NCBI GenBank assembly: GCA_017416535.1 | Contig: JAFQCG010000003.1 | Span: 1-64,000, forward strand | Direction of reading: 5' to 3' | Source of the DNA: Bacilli bacterium | GTDB lineage: Bacteria > Bacillota_I > Bacilli_A > RF39 > UBA660 | DNA length: 64,000 bases | In this document: positions 1-7,865 of the stretch, piece by piece | How positions within the stretch are numbered: position 1 is the first letter of the stretch | Layout: each line of letters opens with the position of its first letter | The notes under the pieces: generated by a model | Seen by the model: only the letters and a program-made list of their open reading frames with translations | Database searches by the model: none | What the model was told of the DNA's origin: nothing | Program-made: the position numbers and the translations under genes

Positions 1-1
1 A

Positions 2-286
2 AATGGTAAAAAGGAAGTAATGATAACAAGTTATTGTATCTTCCCAAATAATACTGAATACAAAGAAGGACAAGAAGTAAAAGCAACAAAGAAAATGTAT
101 GAGTATGGAGGATGCATTTATCCAGAAGGAATTTTAGATAGCAATATGGTATGTGCATTTGACCATAGTCAAATTGATAAAATTTGTCATATGGGATATG
201 AAACAGACCAACAAAAAGAACTATCAACAATCCTTAACGGAGGATATGAAATTTATAAACAAAAATATGAAAAAGAAAGTGAATAA
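2..286 (+). CDS. DUF4176-like small protein, 5' end cut by window edge
   Basis: The reading frame is open to the left edge of the window (N-G-K-K-E-V-M-I-T-S-Y), so this is probably the C-terminal ~94 residues of a slightly longer protein. An ATG at 20 has AAGGAAG only two bases upstream, too close for a good ribosome site, which favours an upstream start. The segment YEYGGCIYPEG followed by FDHSQIDKICHMGY resembles DUF4176 proteins (Y-x-Y-x-G-C-x-Y-PEG ... F-x-H-x-x-I-x-x-V-x-x-x-GY). In Bacillota these small cytoplasmic proteins are often encoded beside type VII (ESX/Yuk-like) secretion cargo, which fits the effector-like gene just downstream. A chaperone or targeting role is inferred from context only. 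Confidence 0.6.
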   Translation, partial: NGKKEVMITSYCIFPNNTEYKEGQEVKATKKMYEYGGCIYPEGILDSNMVCAFDHSQIDKICHMGYETDQQKELSTILNGGYEIYKQKYEKESE

Positions 287-301
287 ACTTTCTTTTTTTT
301 T
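272..301 (+). terminator. Rho-independent terminator
   Basis: AAGAAAGT, loop GAATAA, ACTTTCTT, then a run of T. It overlaps the end of the DUF4176-like gene and separates it from the effector-like gene. Confidence 0.7.
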
Positions 302-357
302 GCAATTAAACTATAATAAAAAGTATAGTAGTATAGTAATAATACGGAGGAGTAGTT

Positions 358-2544
358 ATGGCAAGGTATGTATATAATGCAGTATTAGTACAAAATACAA
401 TTGATACTCTACATGCCGCTGTAGATTCATTAGAAACTACAGATGAAACTGTAGAAAAAGGAATAGAAATGATTATGTATGCTAATGGTGCAGAAGTAAT
501 GGATATAGATTTTAGTCAAATCACTAATTATCATACACAAGTAGTAGAATATATTGATGCCATGACTAACGAATTAAGACGTAAAGCACAAGAAATAGAA
601 GAATATCAAAATGCTCCATGGTACAAAAAAGTATTCTCAACAATTGGATTATCAGCATTAAAATTAATTGAAGGTTTAGGAACATTTGTAGAAAATATCG
701 GTGATGGTGTAATTGCCATAACAGGATTTGTTGGAGGCATTTTTAGTAGTGATTTTAAAGATGCTTGTGGTGAAGCAATTAAGAAGGACATAGTAGGAGA
801 TGCCTTTGCAAATGCATATACTGATGGTTGGTTAAAAAATGTAAATAAATATAGTGCGATGTCACATGAATCAACAGGGGCAAATGTTTTTAAAGGATTT
901 GGTGTGGCAGCCGGATATGTAGCTATAAGTTTGGTAACAGGTGGTTCCTCATTAGCAGTAGAACTAGGTGTAGAAGCAGGACTTGCCGGAATAACAGGAA
1001 TTGGAGCAGGAACACAAGCAGGACTTCAAGAAGGAAAAACATATAACCAAGCCTTTGCTCAAGGAGTAAAGACAGGAGTGGTAGCTGCAGCAGGAGAAGC
1101 CGTAATGGGATATGGTATAAATAAATTAATGAGAGTTAAAGAAGTTCAAGAGGTAATCGGAAGTGCAGCAGCTTCGATTTCAAAAGCAAAAACAAAAGTG
1201 GCATCAATTTTCAAAAGTAGTGCAGACGACTTTTCATCAGCACTTAATAAAGTAGATAATGTAGTAGTATATCCTGGTGGAGTAAAACAAACTACCGCAA
1301 TGGCAGAATATATAGAAGAAACTTCAATCTTCAATAGTAATGGAGTAAAAAGTTTCTTTAGAAGAACTGATAATATTGGAGATGTAATGTCATCACGACC
1401 TGCTATGACAGAATTACAACAACAATGGGTAGATTATATAAATTACAATACAAGAATGGGTAATAGAGTAACTGCAACGTTTAATAGTACAACAGAAATA
1501 TCATCTGAAATGTTATCGAAAATAGATGACTTATCCCAAGTAGATATTCAACTATTAGATGGATTAGGTGATGGGGCTGGAGCATTAAAAGCAAAATACC
1601 AGCATCCAAAATATATGCAAAGAGTAACTTATTCAGGTCACGAAATGAATGCAATTGTTAATAAGTTGGAATATTTACAATCAAAGATTGATATGTCTTT
1701 ACCCCCATCACAAAGAGCAAAACAAATATATGATATCTTAGGTTCAGAAGTACCGGTAATGCATGATTATAATGTAATACCTAACGGTCATGAAATATCT
1801 GCTAGTTTACGAGGTTTGACACCTGTTAACTCAGCAGGTAAAGAAGGTCTTGTTTGTGCGGGATATTCTTCAGCATATAAGGAATTATGTGAGAGAGCAG
1901 GAATACCATGTGACTATGTTAGAGGTAGTACAATATCGGATCCACTTAAAGGAAATGCAAGTAGCAATCATGCTTGGAATGTAGTACATACTGAAGTAGG
2001 AGATATACCAGTAGATGTAACATGGAATGCATGCAGCAATGGAGCAAACAATTGGTTTGGTGCAAGCGAACAATTTAGTTTAAAGCACTTTGCAGATGTA
2101 GATGAAGTATGCAGAGATTACTCTAATATGGTTTCAAAATATAATTTTGAACCTGCTGGTACAAAATTAGATAATGTTGTATCAACTCTAGAACAAAAAT
2201 ATGGAAGTAGACAAGAAGCATTATCAAGATTAGAACAATATGTATCAACAGGAGATGCTAACGTAATTACAAGAACAAATGATGCTAGAAATATGATTTT
2301 AACAACAGAGTCAGCTGATGTTCAAAATTATGTTTACTATGCAAGACAAAATGATAATATCCAACAAATTGTAGATACAATGAATTATAAATATGGAAAT
2401 AGTTCAAGTGGATATAGAGGATTAAGAGAATATATTAATACAGGTAATCCAAACTGTATTACAAGAACAAATGGTGCAAGAGATGCTCTTGAAACATTAG
2501 ATGTTGATTGGTTAAATCAATATTTAACAGCGATGGGATGGTGA
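358..2544 (+). CDS. Large effector-like protein with helical N-terminus and transglutaminase-like domain
   Basis: A 728-residue protein; ATG preceded by GGAGGAG. Residues 1-90 look helical, like the WXG/LXG-type N-termini of type VII cargo, though no classic motif was confirmed. Residues ~100-260 are Gly/Ala-rich and hydrophobic (GFGVAAGYVAISLVTGG), like the pre-toxin regions of polymorphic toxins. Residues ~450-580 contain a transglutaminase-like/papain-fold site: Cys500 (GLVCAGYSSAY), His538 (NHAWNVV) and Asp553 (IPVDVTWN) in the expected order and spacing. The C-terminus has two related ~39-residue repeats (about 609-647 and 673-711), each with KYG ... Y-x-x-TG-x ... ITRTN-x-AR. No Sec signal peptide. 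I infer a secreted or cell-contact enzyme; a housekeeping peptidase is less likely. The target is unknown. Confidence 0.65.
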   Translation: MARYVYNAVLVQNTIDTLHAAVDSLETTDETVEKGIEMIMYANGAEVMDIDFSQITNYHTQVVEYIDAMTNELRRKAQEIEEYQNAPWYKKVFSTIGLSALKLIEGLGTFVENIGDGVIAITGFVGGIFSSDFKDACGEAIKKDIVGDAFANAYTDGWLKNVNKYSAMSHESTGANVFKGFGVAAGYVAISLVTGGSSLAVELGVEAGLAGITGIGAGTQAGLQEGKTYNQAFAQGVKTGVVAAAGEAVMGYGINKLMRVKEVQEVIGSAAASISKAKTKVASIFKSSADDFSSALNKVDNVVVYPGGVKQTTAMAEYIEETSIFNSNGVKSFFRRTDNIGDVMSSRPAMTELQQQWVDYINYNTRMGNRVTATFNSTTEISSEMLSKIDDLSQVDIQLLDGLGDGAGALKAKYQHPKYMQRVTYSGHEMNAIVNKLEYLQSKIDMSLPPSQRAKQIYDILGSEVPVMHDYNVIPNGHEISASLRGLTPVNSAGKEGLVCAGYSSAYKELCERAGIPCDYVRGSTISDPLKGNASSNHAWNVVHTEVGDIPVDVTWNACSNGANNWFGASEQFSLKHFADVDEVCRDYSNMVSKYNFEPAGTKLDNVVSTLEQKYGSRQEALSRLEQYVSTGDANVITRTNDARNMILTTESADVQNYVYYARQNDNIQQIVDTMNYKYGNSSSGYRGLREYINTGNPNCITRTNGARDALETLDVDWLNQYLTAMGW

Positions 2545-2549
2545 TAATA

Positions 2550-3263
2550 ATGCTAAAAAATGAAGTTATGAATGAAACACTAGAAGTAATGCTAAATAAA
2601 AATAGAAAAAATATTACTATAGAAGACTTACAACAAATAGAAACAATTTATTTTTCTAAAGCTACACAAGATGGGGAACAAGTATTTCCAATTGAAGAAG
2701 TTTTATTATTACCAAATATTTCAGTATTATCAATAGCATCATCTATGATAACTCAAGAAGATATAGAAGTACTTAGTCAATTACCAAATTTAAAATCTAT
2801 ATCATTTACAAGATGTATAATCGAAGAAGATGTTGATTATTCAAGTTTATCAGCTTTAGAAAATTTATCAATTAGTAGAAGTTTTATTAATAACTACCAA
2901 ACTCTATCTACTGCAAAAACATTAAAATCATTAGAATTATTCTTCCCATATAATGAGAATGATGATGATTTAAATATAAGTGATATTTCCTCAGAAGAAA
3001 CATTAGAAATGCTGACATTAGAAGGATGCGACATTTCTAATCCTACAAGTTTTTCCAAATTTACTAAAGTTAAAACATTAAATCTTCTTTCTACAACAGT
3101 TCAACATTTTGATTTTGTAAATCATATGAATTCATTAGAAACAATATATGTTTCACCTAGATATGGAGAAGACAAAAATTTGAAAAAACCAAATTTAATT
3201 GTTCAGTTATCTAAAGCTGAATTAGTAATGGATAATGTAGATGGAAGTAAAAATCTCGTATAA
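2550..3263 (+). CDS. Leucine-rich-repeat protein, candidate partner or immunity protein
   Basis: I choose the ATG at 2550, preceded by GGTGATAATA, which gives 237 residues and places the start five bases after the upstream stop; an in-frame ATG at 2508 lies inside the upstream gene and is less likely. The sequence has irregular leucine-rich repeats of ~22-25 residues (LPNISVLSIASSMI, LPNLKSISFTRCII, LENLSISRSFI, LEMLTLEGCDI, VKTLNLLSTTV). There is no signal peptide, so it is probably cytoplasmic. Tight coupling to the effector-like gene suggests co-expression, and an immunity or chaperone role is a reasonable guess, but nothing in the sequence proves it. Confidence 0.6.
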   Translation: MLKNEVMNETLEVMLNKNRKNITIEDLQQIETIYFSKATQDGEQVFPIEEVLLLPNISVLSIASSMITQEDIEVLSQLPNLKSISFTRCIIEEDVDYSSLSALENLSISRSFINNYQTLSTAKTLKSLELFFPYNENDDDLNISDISSEETLEMLTLEGCDISNPTSFSKFTKVKTLNLLSTTVQHFDFVNHMNSLETIYVSPRYGEDKNLKKPNLIVQLSKAELVMDNVDGSKNLV

Positions 3264-3313
3264 CAACTCTTTATTTTTAATAAAAAGTATTATATAATGA
3301 TTGTGGTGATTAT

Positions 3314-3619
3314 ATGGAATATTTAATTATAGCAGTAGGTTTAGTAATAGTTGCTTTAGCAATTATAAAAGCTACTAAAAAAGATGCAGGACTTGATTTT
3401 AATAAATTAGTTGAATACTTAGGTGGAAAAGATAATATTATCTCTACAGAAATTAATCTTTCAAGATTCAAAGTAACATTAAAAGATGTAACAAAAGCTA
3501 ATAAAGAAGGAATTCAAAAATTAGGAGCTAAAGGAATTGTTGAAATAGATAATCAACTAAAAATAATATTAGGTTCTGAATCAAAACAATTAAAGAAATA
3601 TATTGATGAAATAAAATAA
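3314..3619 (+). CDS. Membrane-anchored PTS EIIB-like domain lacking the phospho-cysteine
   Basis: A 101-residue protein: one N-terminal membrane helix (residues 2-20), then a single domain (~27-97) that reads like the glucose-family EIIB domain: LVEYLGGKDNI, a beta strand SRFKVTLKDV, LGAKGIVEI and LKIILGSES. In functional EIIB domains the strand begins with the phosphorylated Cys (C-x-T-R-L-R); here the place is taken by EINLSRFK with no Cys. It therefore cannot carry phosphate in the usual way, and a regulatory or structural role is likelier than sugar transport. No EIIA or EIIC gene is nearby. Confidence 0.6.
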   Translation: MEYLIIAVGLVIVALAIIKATKKDAGLDFNKLVEYLGGKDNIISTEINLSRFKVTLKDVTKANKEGIQKLGAKGIVEIDNQLKIILGSESKQLKKYIDEIK

Positions 3620-3646
3620 TGACAAACAAAGTCATTATTTTTCTTT
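3615..3646 (+). terminator. Rho-independent terminator
   Basis: AATAATGAC, loop of seven, GTCATTATT then T-rich tail, overlapping the stop of the EIIB-like gene. Confidence 0.65.
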
Positions 3647-3698
3647 TTTCGACAAAAAAAGACAACTAGATAAGATAGAATCATATCTGGTGATTATA

Positions 3699-4799
3699 AT
3701 GATTATTGATAAATTATTGCTTTTAGGAATATGCTTGTTTCTACCAATAAGTATATACTTTAACTATTCTACGTATGTAAAGTCATTAGAATTAAAAGAA
3801 AACTCTATAATATTAGAATTATCAATCATAATATCATTATTGTTAATGTTAAAGTATGATACACTTAATAATATTTATTCAATTATAATTTTACTTTTAC
3901 CAATTATAATATCAATCATGAGGAAAAAATATTATATAACAATCCTTTTAATAACAGTTCTATTATTTTTAAAGCAAAATATAGAATTAAATGTCAATTT
4001 ATCATACATACTACAGACAATATTAATATTTATAATATACTTATATTTAATAGTTAATTTTTTTAAACTAGGTAATAATGTAATTGATTTATCAAAACTA
4101 CAAAAAGAATTAGACAGAGAAAAATTACTACGTTCATCAATCTCGAAACTAACTCATGAATTAAAAAATCCCATTGCAGTATGTAATGGATACTTAGAAA
4201 TGCTAGATATAAATAATAAAGAAAAATCACAAAAATATATTAATATAATTACAAACGAAATAAAAAGATCAAAAACAATTATTGATGAATTCTCATCATT
4301 CGGAAAACTAAAAACTATAAATAAAGAAGAAATAGATATAACATATTTATTAGAAGATACCATATCTTTATTAAAACCACTGTTTAAACAAAATAAATCT
4401 ACAATTACTTTGCAATCTAAAGAAGAAATATATATAAATGCAGATTATAATAAATTAAAACAAGTATTTATAAACTTATTAAAAAATACAATTGAAGCAA
4501 AAAAAGAAGATAAATCATTAGAGGTAAAAGTAATTATAAATGAAACTAAAAATCAAGTAACAATAAAAGTTATAGATAATGGAATAGGTATGGATAAAGA
4601 AACCTTAAATAAAGTATTAGATGTTTTCTTTACTACAAAACAAAACGGAACAGGAATAGGACTTGCATTTTCTAAAGAAGTAATAGAATTACATAAAGGA
4701 ACATTAAATATTAAATCAAAAATAAATGAAGGAACTGAAATAAAAATAGTTCTTCCAAAAGAAAAAAAGTCCGAAGACTTTAATAATAAAAACTATTAG
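3699..4799 (+). CDS. Orphan membrane sensor histidine kinase
   Basis: Start at the ATG at 3699 with GGTGAT upstream (a GTG at 3690 is in frame but overlaps that ribosome site). 366 residues. The first ~120 residues are several hydrophobic helices (five or six membrane passes) with no obvious extracellular domain. The H-box is LTHELKNP with the phospho-acceptor His153. The ATPase domain follows with N-box NLLKNTIEA, G1 DNGIGM and G2 GTGIGL, all intact. Domain order resembles KinB-type and other membrane-buried sporulation or stress kinases. No response regulator lies beside it, so its partner must be elsewhere. The 3' end overlaps the convergent downstream gene by 20 bases. Confidence 0.85.
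   Translation: MIIDKLLLLGICLFLPISIYFNYSTYVKSLELKENSIILELSIIISLLLMLKYDTLNNIYSIIILLLPIIISIMRKKYYITILLITVLLFLKQNIELNVNLSYILQTILIFIIYLYLIVNFFKLGNNVIDLSKLQKELDREKLLRSSISKLTHELKNPIAVCNGYLEMLDINNKEKSQKYINIITNEIKRSKTIIDEFSSFGKLKTINKEEIDITYLLEDTISLLKPLFKQNKSTITLQSKEEIYINADYNKLKQVFINLLKNTIEAKKEDKSLEVKVIINETKNQVTIKVIDNGIGMDKETLNKVLDVFFTTKQNGTGIGLAFSKEVIELHKGTLNIKSKINEGTEIKIVLPKEKKSEDFNNKNY
4762..4781 (-). terminator. Terminator for the minus-strand gene, inside the kinase gene
   Basis: Read on the minus strand: AAAGTC-TTCG-GACTTT followed by TTTT. The stem has a stable UUCG-type tetraloop and lies just past the stop of the minus-strand gene, within the 3' coding end of the histidine kinase. Confidence 0.65.
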
Positions 4800-5070
4800 T
4801 ATTACTAAAAGTAGGATATCCTTGCGGATAATATGGCATAGGCATCATTTGCCATCCGCAACAAGGTGGTCTATTATTAAGTTGATTATTATTAGCAATA
4901 CCAAAACCCAAAGCAGTTCCTGCTAAACCACCTACAACAAGTGGTGCAAGTAAAAATCTATCATCATTGTCTTGGTATACCTCATATGAATAACCATTTC
5001 CTTGTAAACCACTAGTATTTCTATACATACCAGTAGAATTATTTGGTATAATATAATTATAAGGATACAT
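4780..5070 (-). CDS. Small Tyr/Pro/Asn-rich protein with a glycine-rich hydrophobic segment
   Basis: 96 residues; on the minus strand AAAGGAG lies about seven bases before the ATG. The N-terminus is Tyr/Asn-rich (MYPYNYIIPNN), followed by DDRFLLAPLVVGGLAGTALGFGIA, a Gly-rich hydrophobic helix long enough to cross or line a membrane, and a C-terminus with CCGW and PMPYYPQGYP. Similar short Tyr/Pro-rich proteins with an F-L-x-P-x-x-x-G-G-L-x-G segment occur in Bacillota, some tied to spore coats, but I cannot assign a function. The good ribosome site and its own terminator support a real gene. Confidence 0.6.
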   Translation of the reverse strand: MYPYNYIIPNNSTGMYRNTSGLQGNGYSYEVYQDNDDRFLLAPLVVGGLAGTALGFGIANNNQLNNRPPCCGWQMMPMPYYPQGYPTFSNTNSFYY

Positions 5071-5122
5071 ATATTCAACTCCTTTATAATAAATTATGTA
5101 AAAAGAAAGAATAGGTGAAATA

Positions 5123-6232
5123 ATGAATACTGAAAAATTAAAGACACTTGCTAATACAATTATTAATTACTCTCTAAAACTAAAAGAAAATGAAAGAGTT
5201 CAAGTAAGTTTTACAGAAGAAGCCACTCCATTAGTAGAAGAATTAATCAAAGAAGCAAAAAAAGTAGGAGTAGTAATGTCTTTAAACTTATATAATCCAA
5301 GATTAAATGCTCGTCTTGCTGAAGGAAATACAATGGCAAGACTGGAACACTTAAAAAAGATTAGAGAATTTGATGTTAACAACTTTGAAGCTTTTATTCA
5401 AATTCGCGGTTCATTCAACGACTATGAAGCTAAAAATGTACCACAAGAAATGAATAAAAAACTTGGTGCTATGACAAGCGAACTTGATGATATTAGAATT
5501 AATGAACGTAGATGGGTACTTTTAAATTACCCAACTTATTTAGATGCACATAAAGCAAAGATGACAACAGAGGATTTTAATGAATTTGCTTTTGATGTAA
5601 TGACAGTAGACTACAGAAAAATGAGTGAAGATATAAAACCATTAAAAGACTTAATGGAAAAAACTGATAAAGTAAGAATTGTATCTCCTGGTACAGATAT
5701 AACATTTTCAATTAAAGGAATGCCAGCAATCCCTTGCTGTGGGGAAATGAATATTCCTGATGGAGAAATATATACAGCGCCAATTAAGACAAGTGTAAAC
5801 GGAACAATTACTTATAACACACCAAGTCCATATCAAGGAAATGTCTATAATAAGGTTTCATTAACTTTTGAAAATGGAAAAATAGTTAAAGCTACATGCA
5901 ATGAAGATAATGATAAATTAAATGAAATATTTGATACTGATGAGGGATCAAGATATATAGGAGAATTTGCCCTAGGATTCAACCCAAAAATTCTATACCC
6001 AATGGCAGATATTTTATATGACGAAAAAATTCTAGGAAGCTTACATTTTACTCCGGGAAAATGTTATGCTGACTGTGACAATGGTAATAAATCAGCTATT
6101 CATTGGGATATGGTACTTATTCAAAGAGAAGACTTTGGTGGAGGAGAAATTTATTTCGACGATATTCTAATTAGAAAAGATGGAAAATTTATTCCAGAAG
6201 AATTAAAAGCATTAAATTACGAAGACCAATAA
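5123..6232 (+). CDS. M29-family metalloaminopeptidase (AmpS/PepS type)
   Basis: 369 residues, GGTGAAATA before the ATG. The protein matches the M29 family along its length: LKLKENERVQVSF near the N-terminus, PGTDITFSIKG, the metal-binding stretch GEMNIPDGEIYTAP, ALGFNPKI, and a C-terminal LGSLHFTPGKCYADCDNG ... SAIHWDMVLI with conserved Glu, His and Asp metal ligands. These cytoplasmic two-metal exopeptidases remove N-terminal residues from peptides. The usual family length is about 370-410, so it is complete. It is a single-gene unit ending in a terminator that overlaps its stop. Confidence 0.9.
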   Translation: MNTEKLKTLANTIINYSLKLKENERVQVSFTEEATPLVEELIKEAKKVGVVMSLNLYNPRLNARLAEGNTMARLEHLKKIREFDVNNFEAFIQIRGSFNDYEAKNVPQEMNKKLGAMTSELDDIRINERRWVLLNYPTYLDAHKAKMTTEDFNEFAFDVMTVDYRKMSEDIKPLKDLMEKTDKVRIVSPGTDITFSIKGMPAIPCCGEMNIPDGEIYTAPIKTSVNGTITYNTPSPYQGNVYNKVSLTFENGKIVKATCNEDNDKLNEIFDTDEGSRYIGEFALGFNPKILYPMADILYDEKILGSLHFTPGKCYADCDNGNKSAIHWDMVLIQREDFGGGEIYFDDILIRKDGKFIPEELKALNYEDQ

Positions 6233-6246
6233 TGGTCTTTTTTATT
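6222..6246 (+). terminator. Rho-independent terminator
   Basis: AAGACC, six-base loop, GGTCTT, T-rich tail; the stop codon of the aminopeptidase gene lies in the loop. Confidence 0.7.
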
Positions 6247-6306
6247 TGCGAAAAAACATATTTTATGTTATAATATGCGACAAATATGTGAAAGGGGGAA
6301 TTTCTT

Positions 6307-7059
6307 ATGAAAACAATGCCAAATATTGAATTAACTGATAAAGAGTTAGAAATATTAATTGAAGAAAGTAAGTTCAGTTATGGTGGAGAAGCAATGGTCT
6401 TAAGAAATAATAATCCCCATACACTATATAAAATATTTACAATACCTGGAACAGAAATTGAAGCAGAAATGGATGATAATAAATTTAGAAAAATCATTAG
6501 ATTATACAATAGTCCATTAGAAGGGATAGTTCTTCCTTTATCTACAATATCAAATAGAGGAAAACTAATAGGATATGAAATGACATATGATGAAGAAGAT
6601 GAATGTTTATTAGATGTAATAATGTCTGATAGCGAAAGAACTCATTTCCTTCATGAATCAAAAGATATTCTTCTATACTTTACATCACAAGATGTTACTT
6701 ATGGTGATGTAAAAGACGATAATATCTTAGTAAATAGACGAACAGGTAAAGTGAAATTTTGTGACATAGATAACATTAGATTACAAGAATTACCAATAGA
6801 TATAATGGGTCATGGTTTAACAGAATATTTTGAGGTAGTTAGAAGAATAGATGAAAAAGCAGATGCCTATATGCATAATTTACTAACTCTTGAACAACTA
6901 AAATATAATAACTTATCACATAGAGCAATTCTAAATAGATTATCAGCAAATCCTTTATTAGTGGAATTCCCTGAAGAAGCTCAAAAAATATTTGCAACTT
7001 TATGTGAACCTCAAAACTTTAATGGAGAATATGCTATACAATATATAAAAAGAAAATAA
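6307..7059 (+). CDS. Protein-kinase-fold protein (copy 1)
   Basis: 250 residues with AAGGGGG before the ATG. Kinase-fold landmarks are visible: a glycine-rich YGGEAMV, a lysine strand TLYKIF, the catalytic loop YGDVKDDNILVN (Asp134, Lys136, Asn139) and a DFG-equivalent FCDIDN (Asp153). All key ATP and Mg ligands appear present, so catalysis is plausible, although the usual HRD is replaced by YGD, as in small-molecule or atypical kinases. The C-lobe is short. There is no membrane helix, so it is cytoplasmic. The neighbour downstream is a paralogue with the same residues at the same positions. Substrate unknown. Confidence 0.7.
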   Translation: MKTMPNIELTDKELEILIEESKFSYGGEAMVLRNNNPHTLYKIFTIPGTEIEAEMDDNKFRKIIRLYNSPLEGIVLPLSTISNRGKLIGYEMTYDEEDECLLDVIMSDSERTHFLHESKDILLYFTSQDVTYGDVKDDNILVNRRTGKVKFCDIDNIRLQELPIDIMGHGLTEYFEVVRRIDEKADAYMHNLLTLEQLKYNNLSHRAILNRLSANPLLVEFPEEAQKIFATLCEPQNFNGEYAIQYIKRK

Positions 7060-7073
7060 AAAGAGGTGATATT

Positions 7074-7823
7074 ATGAAAATAATGCCTAATATCAAATTA
7101 ACACAAGAAGAATACGAGCAAATAGCAACGCAAAATAAAATTGCTTTTGGTGGAGAAGGAATTATTTGTAAAGGGGAAAATCCAAATAGCCTTTATAAAA
7201 TATTTGTTGAATATGACACAATAACACCAGTAGGAATGTCTGATAACAAACATGAAAAAATAAAAGAATTATATCAAAGACAACTAGAACATGCAGTGCA
7301 ACCATTAAGTACAATAAGCTTAAATGGTGATCTAATAGGATATGAAATGACTTATGATCAAGATGATATATCTTTAGAAAGAATATTTTTATTTCGTCAT
7401 CAACTAATAAGATGTTTAAAAGAAACAAGTGCAATACTAAAATATTTTTCTTCAGAAGATATAACTTATGGTGATGTAAAAGCAAATAATATTTTAATTA
7501 ATAGAAGAACAAAAAAAGCAAAATTTTGCGACATGGATAATATAAGACTTGGAGAACATCCAATAGATTTATTAAATGATTATGTAGATTCAATATATGT
7601 TGGAGATGGTAGTATTGACTCATCAGTAGATGCCTATATGCATAATTTGATGACACTGCAAAAACTAAATTCTCCTGGAATAACATATGATGAAATAATA
7701 TATAGATTAGCTGATAAAAAATATCACAGAAGTTATAAAGAAGGAGCGCATTATTCATTAGAAACAATGGCATCAACAGAACCATTTGTTGGAGAATATA
7801 TTGCACCATATATTAAAAGATAA
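7074..7823 (+). CDS. Protein-kinase-fold protein (copy 2)
   Basis: 249 residues, 14 bases after copy 1, with AAGAGGTGAT before the ATG. It is clearly a tandem duplicate: the same MPNI opening, FGGEGIICKG loop, SLYKIF lysine strand, YGDVKANNILIN catalytic loop (Asp134, Lys136, Asn139) and FCDMDN (Asp153). Both copies also share GYEMTYD and DAYMHNL segments. Divergence is considerable, so the duplication is not recent, and retention of all catalytic positions in both suggests that both are active, perhaps on different substrates. Probably one transcript with copy 1. Confidence 0.7.
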   Translation: MKIMPNIKLTQEEYEQIATQNKIAFGGEGIICKGENPNSLYKIFVEYDTITPVGMSDNKHEKIKELYQRQLEHAVQPLSTISLNGDLIGYEMTYDQDDISLERIFLFRHQLIRCLKETSAILKYFSSEDITYGDVKANNILINRRTKKAKFCDMDNIRLGEHPIDLLNDYVDSIYVGDGSIDSSVDAYMHNLMTLQKLNSPGITYDEIIYRLADKKYHRSYKEGAHYSLETMASTEPFVGEYIAPYIKR

Positions 7824-7865
7824 AAAAATATGATAAAATGAATATACAATAGAAGAGGTGACATT

